Shown here: positions 4,971-10,815 of the stretch, in pieces
Layout: every line of letters starts with the position of its first letter
How positions within the stretch are numbered: the stretch's first letter is position 1
NCBI GenBank assembly: GCA_031288035.1
Contig: JAITSG010000034.1
Location: 1 to 10,815 of the forward strand
Source: Rickettsiales bacterium
GTDB taxonomy: Bacteria; Pseudomonadota; Alphaproteobacteria; Rs-D84; CACZYB01
DNA length: 10,815 nucleotides
Reading direction: 5' to 3'
The notes under the pieces: model-generated
Seen by the model: only the letters and a program-made list of their open reading frames with translations
What the model was told of the DNA's origin: nothing
Databases searched by the model: none
Made by a program: the position numbers and the translations under genes

Positions 4971-7900
4971 GGTCTGCGCTTTTTTATATACGAAAATTTG
5001 AGTCCGAAAAAGTGGATGACGCGGCGGTTGCCGATCTTTTCCCTGTATACAGGCCGGATATGCCGGTGCTTGTACAGGATACCAAAACCGAAGAAATGCA
5101 GCACGCGGCGCTCACCTTCGCGCTCCTTGTATACAAGCCGGCGCTCGACCGGAACGCTCGCCTCGACGGCACGGGAGATATCGGAATCCGGAACGACGCG
5201 CTTTGAGGCGTGGGCGGCAAGGATATCCGACACGATCCCGGCGTTGGCGTCCGGCGAAAAATGCTCCAGGCTGAACCTTTCCATGCCGTCCAAAACCTCG
5301 GACGCGAAGGCCTTGTCCGAAAGGACGCGGCGCATCATGGCCTCTGCTTTCCCGTCCGAATCGCACACGCAATGCTTCACGCCGGCATGGCGCTTCAACT
5401 CCGAGTACGGCTCTATGTCCGGGAAGACGGGGATAGACGAGGACAACCACGCATTCAAAAGCGGGTTCAAGGTCTTGTTCATGTGATTGATCTGGAACAG
5501 TTTATTCTCGCTGCCCGGCACGACATAAAAATGTATCCCCAACCCGCGTATCTGATTTATAAACCGTTCGTGCGGCAGCCAGTTGCATACGAACTGGACG
5601 ACCAGTATTTCAAGCTCTATTCCAACATTGCGGCACATCCTCCTGAATTCTTCCAGATATTCTGGCTGGGCATCGTGCGTTCGGAGGAAAAAGTAAAATT
5701 TCAGCCTGTAATCCTTTACAAGATTCCTGAATACGCCGAACATACCGACAAGGCCGTCGACGCGATGGTTCGACGCATACAGCATGTTGATATGCGGAGG
5801 ATTCGAAAATTTTTCCCCGACGGGCGGTATCGACGCCCTTTGCGCGGCCGAATATGCCGCATTCGCGGACATGAACCGCCTGCCCATGCCGCGCGCCCTG
5901 AACCATTCCTCGAGATTCGCGCTCGTCGTTATGACGCCGCTGGCGCCGCGAATCAGCCCGATCGAACGCTCGTCCAGCCTTTGTATGCCGAGCTCGAACA
6001 TATTGTCGTCCGTATAGAAGTAATACGGCACGCCCAGAGCGGCGCAGATCATCGCTGGCCGGGCATACGGATCGTTTATAACGCGAGCAATGATCACCGC
6101 GTTCGCGCGGGCGACCACTCGGCCATAGAAATCCGGATCCGCGTCGAACATGACCTGATCGACGAACACAATCTTCTTTCGAAGCTCTGGTGACAAGCTG
6201 CCGAATACAAGCGATATGCTCGCGTCGTATATCACGCTGAACACTACGATATATTTCTCATCCCCGAGTGGCATCGAATTGCGCGGATCAATGACGTAAC
6301 CTATGGCGTCGCGCCAATGGCGGATCGACACCCCGAATTCGGCCTTCACCTTGGACTTATCCAAAACGGAATAATGAGGGCGTACGACCCTGGCCGCGTA
6401 CTGCGACGATAGCACCGGCCTCACCCTGCACGGGATCTTAAGGCGAGACACGACCTCGGAGGCGATATCGAACCACGTGGCCACGCCCTCGTTTGTAAGG
6501 TGGTACACGCCGCGCGTGCCGGGCCGGACCCTGCCCAGGATATCCAAAACATGGGCCGCCAAATCGCGCGCAGACGTCGGGGAACCGGTTTGATCGTATA
6601 CGACGGATATTTCCTGGCTTTCAACGGCCTGCCGAATTATCTTCCGGATAAAACCCTCGTCGAACGGATGCATGAACCACGCGCTGCGGATCACGACGCA
6701 CGTTCCGTCCATGGATAGCAGCCTTTCCTCCATCTCGACCTTCTGCCGGCCATAGGCGAACAGAGCCCGCGTCTTGTCGGATTCCGTATAGGGAACGTTG
6801 GACGAGCCGTCGAACACATAGTCGCTGCTGAATGCCACTAATGGAACGCCAAGACGCGACGCCGAGCGCATAAGCAGAACCGGCCCTTCGACGTTTATCT
6901 TACGATAGGTATCTGGATCGGATTCGATTTTCTCCGTATCCCTGTTCGCCGCACAATTGATTATCGCAGAAATCGATTTGCCGCCTATATACTCGTCTAT
7001 GCTTGCTTGGTCAGTAATGTCGATATCCTCCCTGCCGGCGAACAGCCCGCGACGATCACCCAGCAACGTGCGGAATTCACGCCCGAGAACGCCGCGCGCA
7101 CCGACAACCAGAACCTTGCGGAACGGGTCTTTCGACGTTTCGCTCAACCGAAATCTTCCCTTGAACCTGCCGTCGACCATGGACTTAAGCCTGGCCGCGA
7201 AATCCAACGAATTCGCGGGATAAACAGTGTCCACGTCGTAATCCAGAATCTCCGACGGCAGAAGGCGCAGGTTACGGTCGAATTCCATATATTCGCACAT
7301 GACCCCGGAATCGTATTTAACCGTATTGCCCAGGGAATCCGGGAGAGATACGCCATATTCGGACACCACATCGGCGGAAACGCGATGGAACTCTATTCCC
7401 GCGGTGGCCATGCGGCGCCACAAATCCCAATCCCATACACGCATAAGGGCAATGTGCGGATCGTAATACCCGACCTTTTCCACCACGCTGCGGTCGAATA
7501 CCACGGAGCTGTTCGCTATCACGTTGCGGGTCTTGATCGCCTCATAGTCGAAATCGTCGAACCCGTATTCCTCGAACCAATCGTCCGAATGCCACACCTT
7601 CCCGACGCCGAACGAAACAAGATGATCCGGATGCTTCCTCTGATCCTCCATCAGCGCTGCGATGCCGTCCGGATCGAAGACGTTGTCATCGAAAGCGCAC
7701 AGTATCTTCCGGCCGCGCGCGGCAAGGAAGCCCTCGGCCTCCGACACGGCGGCGAGGCCGATGTTGACGGCGTGGCGGATCACGGCGACGCGCGGATCGC
7801 GGGCCATCAGTCCGTCGATTATCGACGCGGTGGAATCCACGCTCGCGTCGTCTATTATTATAAGTTCGAAATTCTCAAACTTCTGGGCCAGCAGGCTTTC

Positions 7901-8035
7901 GCACGCGCGGCGGAAATACCCGCTGTCCCCCCTCCTATACGTAGGGAGAATCACCGAGAGCTCCGGCTTCAGCGCGTCGAAGCCCCGGGCGGCGCGGAAC
8001 GTCGCCCCCTTGATAAGATCGCGAACTTTAGTCAA
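4967..8035 (-). CDS. GT2 glycosyltransferase - RmlD-like reductase - glycosyltransferase fusion
   Basis: One uninterrupted 1022-residue frame with three enzyme domains. Residues 25-275 are a GT2 transferase: SVILPTYRR, IDDASVDST, FDDN (115-118) for nucleotide-sugar and metal, and WDWDLW (201-206) around the likely catalytic base. Residues 307-580 are an RmlD-type dTDP-4-dehydrorhamnose reductase: VGARGVLG Rossmann loop, FSSDYVFDG, catalytic YGRQK (Y428, K432), TGSPTSARDLA. Residues 590-945 resemble a GT-B glycosyltransferase, with IPVFPDIEPYSEL near its end. Residues 968-1022 are two basic repeats. Start is TTG at 8035, overlapping the acetyltransferase stop (TTGACTAA), with GGAG seven bases upstream. 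No signal peptide is seen, so cytosolic or membrane-associated. It probably makes or completes dTDP-rhamnose and adds sugars to a surface glycan; acceptors and exact sugars are unknown. Confidence 0.95.
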   Translation of the reverse strand: MTKVRDLIKGATFRAARGFDALKPELSVILPTYRRGDSGYFRRACESLLAQKFENFELIIIDDASVDSTASIIDGLMARDPRVAVIRHAVNIGLAAVSEAEGFLAARGRKILCAFDDNVFDPDGIAALMEDQRKHPDHLVSFGVGKVWHSDDWFEEYGFDDFDYEAIKTRNVIANSSVVFDRSVVEKVGYYDPHIALMRVWDWDLWRRMATAGIEFHRVSADVVSEYGVSLPDSLGNTVKYDSGVMCEYMEFDRNLRLLPSEILDYDVDTVYPANSLDFAARLKSMVDGRFKGRFRLSETSKDPFRKVLVVGARGVLGREFRTLLGDRRGLFAGREDIDITDQASIDEYIGGKSISAIINCAANRDTEKIESDPDTYRKINVEGPVLLMRSASRLGVPLVAFSSDYVFDGSSNVPYTESDKTRALFAYGRQKVEMEERLLSMDGTCVVIRSAWFMHPFDEGFIRKIIRQAVESQEISVVYDQTGSPTSARDLAAHVLDILGRVRPGTRGVYHLTNEGVATWFDIASEVVSRLKIPCRVRPVLSSQYAARVVRPHYSVLDKSKVKAEFGVSIRHWRDAIGYVIDPRNSMPLGDEKYIVVFSVIYDASISLVFGSLSPELRKKIVFVDQVMFDADPDFYGRVVARANAVIIARVINDPYARPAMICAALGVPYYFYTDDNMFELGIQRLDERSIGLIRGASGVITTSANLEEWFRARGMGRRFMSANAAYSAAQRASIPPVGEKFSNPPHINMLYASNHRVDGLVGMFGVFRNLVKDYRLKFYFFLRTHDAQPEYLEEFRRMCRNVGIELEILVVQFVCNWLPHERFINQIRGLGIHFYVVPGSENKLFQINHMNKTLNPLLNAWLSSSIPVFPDIEPYSELKRHAGVKHCVCDSDGKAEAMMRRVLSDKAFASEVLDGMERFSLEHFSPDANAGIVSDILAAHASKRVVPDSDISRAVEASVPVERRLVYKEREGERRVLHFFGFGILYKHRHIRPVYREKIGNRRVIHFFGLKFSYIKKRRP
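4970..5134 (-). repeat. Two tandem 27-28-residue repeats at the C-terminus of the fusion
   Basis: Residues 968-995 (VYKEREGERRVLHFFGFGI and following) and 996-1022 (VYREKIGNRRVIHFFGLKF and following) align at a period of 28 residues, with V-Y-x-E, G-x-R-R-V-x-H-F-F-G and a Y-K/I-x-R tail conserved. The DNA copies are clearly diverged, so the protein motif is being kept. The repeats are strongly basic and aromatic, suggesting membrane or polyanion contact. Similar 'K-x-x-x-F-G-I-x-x-x-K' tails occur on glycosyltransferases of some host-associated bacteria. Confidence 0.85.
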
Positions 8036-8534
8036 TTGTCTTCTCCATCATGACGACGTCCCTGTACCCCCCGTCCTTGAACACGTGGCCGCGGCGCAAT
8101 CCGGCGCGCTGGAAGCCGAGCTTTTCATACAGCGCCCGAGCCTCGACGTTGTCCGCGAACACCTCCAGGTACACTTTATGCATGTTCAGATGATCGAACG
8201 CGTATTCCAAAACGAGCGAACAGGCCGCCGAACCCACCCCGCCCTTGCGCGCAGCCGGAGCGACGAACACGCGCCCGAGCTCGGCCTTGCGGTTCCGATG
8301 GTCGATATCGACGAGCGCTACCATGCCGGCGGGGCTAGAATCGCTTTCGATAATGAAATTCATCTCGGAACGCCTTAGGAGAGCGTCCTTAAGCCACGCC
8401 TCGTTCGCCAGGCGGCTGTTCGGCGAAAACTCATAGAAATAACCGTAGTTCTCCGGATCGAAGCGCCACGCGCGGACAAGCTCTCCGTCGTCTAACTCCA
8501 TAGCCCGAAGGCGGACGTTTTTATTATTTAGCAT
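8028..8534 (-). CDS. GNAT-family N-acetyltransferase (RimJ/RimL- or PseH/WecD-like)
   Basis: A 168-residue GNAT enzyme. The N-terminus NVRLRAMELDDGELVRAWR is the usual RimJ/PseH-type opening. The acetyl-CoA binding motif A spans ELGRVFVAPAARKGGVGSAA (residues 85-104; the R/Q-x-x-G-x-G/A element is RKGGVG). Motif B is YLEVFADNVEARALYEKLGF (122-141). It ends RDVVMMEKTID. In cytosolic nucleotide-sugar pathways such enzymes acetylate the amino group of dideoxy-amino sugars, as PseH does on UDP-sugars and WecD on dTDP-Fuc4N. Its place directly after a sugar aminotransferase gene supports that role rather than ribosomal-protein acetylation. It overlaps the aminotransferase by 11 bases, with GAGGA just upstream of its ATG at 8534, and overlaps the fusion gene by 8 bases. 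Confidence 0.92.
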   Translation of the reverse strand: MLNNKNVRLRAMELDDGELVRAWRFDPENYGYFYEFSPNSRLANEAWLKDALLRRSEMNFIIESDSSPAGMVALVDIDHRNRKAELGRVFVAPAARKGGVGSAACSLVLEYAFDHLNMHKVYLEVFADNVEARALYEKLGFQRAGLRRGHVFKDGGYRDVVMMEKTID

Positions 8535-9660
8535 ATTTCCTCACATTTTCGACAATATAGTCCACGTCGGCCTTGGACAGGTTTATGTGCATGGGCAGCG
8601 ACATGATCCGGCCGCTGGCCTTGTGCGAATTCGGGCACGTTCCGGCGGCGTACGAATACATCTTGTAATTCGTGTTGTCGAGGTAATGCACGCCCGGATA
8701 AATATCCACATCGTTCAGGGCCATCAAGAGTTCGTCCCGATTATCGACCGCGATCTGGTAAAGGTGGCGGCTGCTGGAACACTCGGGCGAATGCGGAACC
8801 GGCATCACGTTCTTCACGCCCCCGAACCCCTCGTCATACCATTCGGCAAGCTGGCGCCGATAGGCGTTGTCGCGGTCCAGATAGCGCAGCGACACGAGGC
8901 CTATCGCGGCCATGACGGCGTTGCCGTTGTCCTTGTACCCGACATGCTCCACGTCATATCGCCACTTGTACGCGGCCTTCGCATTTATGGAACGCGCGTA
9001 TGTGTCCTTGTTTATGCCAAGCCAGCTGAGCTTCCGGACGAGATCGTCATCGGCCGGATCGCGGAAGCACACCATTCCAGAATCCGCCGTAGGCATGTTC
9101 TTGACCGCCTGGTACGAATAAACGATCGCATCCGCGGAACCGGCGCCCGGGGTTGTTCCGTCGCGCCACCGCGTTCCGCTCATGTGCGCGGCGTCGATGA
9201 TAAGGGCGAGCTTCTTGTCCGCACATATCTTCTCCATCTCGCGCAGGCGCCCGACGTTTCCCCCAATGCCTACGAACATGACCGCCCTCGTCTTCGGCGT
9301 TATGCGCGCGGCCACCGACTTCGGATCGAGGCACAGATACTCGTCGACGTCGGCGAACACCGGCTTCATATTATTGTACAATATAACATGGTTCGTGGAT
9401 ACGAACGTCATCGGACTCGATATCACCTCGTCCCCGTCGACCCATCCACGCCGCATCTTAAGCACGCGCACGGCCAGATCTAACCCGGCTGTCGCAGAGT
9501 TGAGAAAATGCGCGTTGGGAAGGCCGGTATATTCTCTCCACTTGCCCTCCAGCTCGACCGTCTTGAATCCCAGGCCGGTCCAACCCTTTTCCAAACATTC
9601 GCGTATTTCAGCTAGGGTCTCGTCTATCCTAAACGCCGGCACAAAAAGCTGTATCGCCAT
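8524..9660 (-). CDS. DegT/DnrJ/EryC1/StrS-family sugar aminotransferase
   Basis: A 378-residue, full-length PLP-dependent sugar aminotransferase of the aspartate aminotransferase fold. Visible landmarks are the substrate and cofactor loop FLNSATAGLDLAV (52-64), SSPMTFVSTNHVI (81-93), the cofactor-ring aspartate in LIIDAAHMSG (D156), and the Schiff-base lysine in YSYQAVKNMPTADSGMV (K187). The last part (GRIMSLPMHINLSKADVDYI) is the usual family end. These enzymes transfer an amino group from glutamate to a keto sugar nucleotide; next to rmlB the likely substrate is dTDP-4-keto-6-deoxyglucose or its 3-keto isomer. Position of the new amino group (C3 or C4) cannot be told. Start ATG at 9660 has GGAG seven bases upstream and lies one base after the rmlB stop. 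Confidence 0.95.
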   Translation of the reverse strand: MAIQLFVPAFRIDETLAEIRECLEKGWTGLGFKTVELEGKWREYTGLPNAHFLNSATAGLDLAVRVLKMRRGWVDGDEVISSPMTFVSTNHVILYNNMKPVFADVDEYLCLDPKSVAARITPKTRAVMFVGIGGNVGRLREMEKICADKKLALIIDAAHMSGTRWRDGTTPGAGSADAIVYSYQAVKNMPTADSGMVCFRDPADDDLVRKLSWLGINKDTYARSINAKAAYKWRYDVEHVGYKDNGNAVMAAIGLVSLRYLDRDNAYRRQLAEWYDEGFGGVKNVMPVPHSPECSSSRHLYQIAVDNRDELLMALNDVDIYPGVHYLDNTNYKMYSYAAGTCPNSHKASGRIMSLPMHINLSKADVDYIVENVRKYAK

Positions 9661-9661
9661 A

Positions 9662-10660
9662 TTAACACTCCTTTTTCGTTGAATTCTTCAAATACCATTC
9701 CACCGTCTTCACTATACCGGTGTCGAACGTTTCCTTGGCGCGCCATCCGAGCCCGCTCTCCAACTTCGAGGCGTCAATCGCATAGCGGCGGTCGTGGCCG
9801 GGACGGTCGGGGACGAATGAAATCAAATCCCTGTACGAACCGTCCGCGCGGGGGCGACGAGAGTCCAAGATGCCGCAGATTGCCTCCGCTATCTGGATGT
9901 TGCTCCGCTCGTTGCGGCCGCCGACGTTGTAGGTCTCGCCCGCGACGCCCCTATGGAAAACCAAATCCACCGCCATGCAATGATCTAGCACATAGAGCCA
10001 GTCGCGCACGTTCTTCCCGTCGCCGTAAATCGGAATATCCTCTCCGGCCAGAGCCTTGCGGACAATAGTTGGAATCAACTTTTCCGAATGCTGCTTCGGG
10101 CCGTAGTTGTTGGAGCAATTCGATGTGGTGACGTTCATGCCGAACGTGTGGAAGAACGCGCGGACCAGCATGTCGCTCGATGCCTTGCTCGCCGAATAGG
10201 GGCTGTTCGGCGCATAGGACGTAGATTCCGTGAAAAGCCCCGTCTCGCCAAGGGTGCCGTACACCTCGTCCGTCGATATGTGGTGGAAGCGGCACGATTT
10301 GTCCCCGCCCCATTTGCGCCGCGCGGCATCGAGCAGCGTGAACGTGCCCAGAACGTTCGTTTCCACGAACGCGCGCGGGTTCGCGATAGAATTGTCCACA
10401 TGCGATTCCGCCGCGAAGTGGATTACACCCCCTATATCGTACTTCTCGAAAATCCCGGCCACGGCCGCGGCGTCGCATATGTCGGCGCGCGCAAACTCGT
10501 AATTCCTCGCGCCCTCCATCTCGCGCAGGTTGCCGAGGTTCCCGGCATAGGTCAGCTTGTCCAGATTCACGATAAAATAATCATGGTGCGCGGCGACGAA
10601 ATACGGCACGAAATTCGCCCCGATGAAACCCGCCCCTCCGGTGACCAATATAGACCTCAT
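9662..10660 (-). CDS. rmlB: dTDP-glucose 4,6-dehydratase
   Basis: A 332-residue extended short-chain dehydrogenase/reductase with the full RmlB signature. TGGAGFIGANF (7-17) binds NAD. DKLTYAGN follows at 34-41. The catalytic triad region HISTDEVYG gives T130, D131 and E132, and YSASK gives Y155 and K159. NNYGP (184-188) and DRPGHDRRYAID (285-296) are family-specific. It converts dTDP-glucose to dTDP-4-keto-6-deoxyglucose, the branch point for rhamnose and for many amino-deoxy sugars, in the cytosol. The frame is open 19 codons further upstream, but ATG 10660 puts the Rossmann motif at the N-terminus and overlaps the preceding stop (ATGA), indicating coupled translation. RmlA and RmlC, needed for a complete rhamnose pathway, are not in the window. 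Confidence 0.97.
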   Translation of the reverse strand: MRSILVTGGAGFIGANFVPYFVAAHHDYFIVNLDKLTYAGNLGNLREMEGARNYEFARADICDAAAVAGIFEKYDIGGVIHFAAESHVDNSIANPRAFVETNVLGTFTLLDAARRKWGGDKSCRFHHISTDEVYGTLGETGLFTESTSYAPNSPYSASKASSDMLVRAFFHTFGMNVTTSNCSNNYGPKQHSEKLIPTIVRKALAGEDIPIYGDGKNVRDWLYVLDHCMAVDLVFHRGVAGETYNVGGRNERSNIQIAEAICGILDSRRPRADGSYRDLISFVPDRPGHDRRYAIDASKLESGLGWRAKETFDTGIVKTVEWYLKNSTKKEC

Positions 10661-10815
10661 ATCCACACCTTCAAAACCTTGACTTCGCAATCTCCGCCGT
10701 ACTTGTGCCACAGCCACGACGTCCTGTGCACGCCATCCAAAAGCTCGTTGTCCTGATCCACGATTATCACGCCTTCCTTCGGGTCATATCCGTTCTTGTC
10801 CAGCGAGTCGCACAG
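10657..10815 (-). CDS. ParB/Srx-like (GxHR motif) protein, C-terminal fragment
   Basis: The last 52 codons of a gene that begins beyond the right edge; the frame is in phase with the window end. The visible part reads GVIIVDQDNELLDGVHR, then SWLWHKYGGDCEVKVLKVW. The pattern 'I-V-V-D-x-D-N-x-L-L-D-G-x-H-R' is the core of ParB N-terminal/sulfiredoxin-like domains. Stand-alone proteins ending in this way recur in O-antigen and other glycan gene clusters, where their role is unclear; some ParB/Srx-fold proteins hydrolyse or bind nucleotides. Its TGA stop overlaps the rmlB ATG by four bases, so it is an upstream member of the same operon. With the N-terminus missing, the family call is moderate and no function is claimed. 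Confidence 0.68.
   Translation of the reverse strand: MCDSLDKNGYDPKEGVIIVDQDNELLDGVHRTSWLWHKYGGDCEVKVLKVWI

Noticed and set aside
9372..9383. Perfect 12-bp palindrome TATTGTACAATA, similar in its half-site to the inverted repeat at 2071-2092
   Set aside because: It lies within the aminotransferase coding frame far from any start; a chance match is the simpler explanation.
5210..9483. Long plus-strand open frames (5210-6193, 7007-8053, 8587-9483)
   Set aside because: All lie antisense to the fusion, acetyltransferase or aminotransferase genes, which have clear catalytic motifs; the plus-strand translations are rich in Arg/His and resemble no protein family.

Overview
The window (GC-rich by eye, wobble G/C plus frequent ATA isoleucine codons) looks like chromosomal DNA of a bacterium with a cell envelope of Gram-negative type: a lipobox lipoprotein, an FtsB/DivIC-like divisome gene, two tRNA genes and the edge of a dTDP-sugar surface-glycan operon. 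The phylum cannot be fixed from the sequence. Promoters follow the housekeeping sigma-70 pattern closely, with 16-17 base spacers.

Layout, left to right. 1-2033 (minus strand): the 5' part of an RBBP9/YdeN-type serine hydrolase, a 5'(3')-deoxyribonucleotidase-like HAD phosphatase, tRNA-Arg(CCG), and an APH/choline-kinase-fold phosphotransferase with its own promoter. 2034-3365 (minus): a predicted lipoprotein of unrecognised family and, upstream of it, a TTG-started FtsB/DivIC-like protein, each with a near-consensus promoter. 3366-4062 (no confident protein gene): G-rich tandem repeats with a G-quadruplex pattern, tRNA-Val(TAC) on the plus strand, a hairpin terminator, a small divergent unit of uncertain coding status, and a plus-strand promoter followed directly by an intrinsic terminator. 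4063-4970 (plus): an isolated two-gene phage tail-fibre cassette, consisting of an Mtd-N-like fibre protein with three HxH motifs at an exact ten-residue period and a small tail-accessory protein. 4967-10815 (minus): a tightly overlapping surface-glycan operon.

The glycan operon is read right to left: a ParB/Srx-like protein (only the C-terminus is in the window), rmlB (dTDP-glucose 4,6-dehydratase), a DegT/DnrJ/EryC1/StrS aminotransferase, a GNAT acetyltransferase, and a 1022-residue fusion of a GT2 glycosyltransferase, an RmlD-like reductase and a second glycosyltransferase, ending in two basic 27-28-residue repeats. RmlB makes dTDP-4-keto-6-deoxyglucose. From that intermediate the aminotransferase and acetyltransferase could make an N-acetylated dideoxy-amino sugar, and the RmlD domain could complete dTDP-L-rhamnose if RmlC is supplied elsewhere. 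The fusion would then transfer sugars onto an envelope glycan.

The most unusual features are the GT-RmlD-GT fusion with its repeated tail, the stand-alone tail-fibre cassette behind an apparent leader terminator, and the junction where the cassette and the glycan operon meet tail to tail on one shared CTAG that supplies both stop codons.
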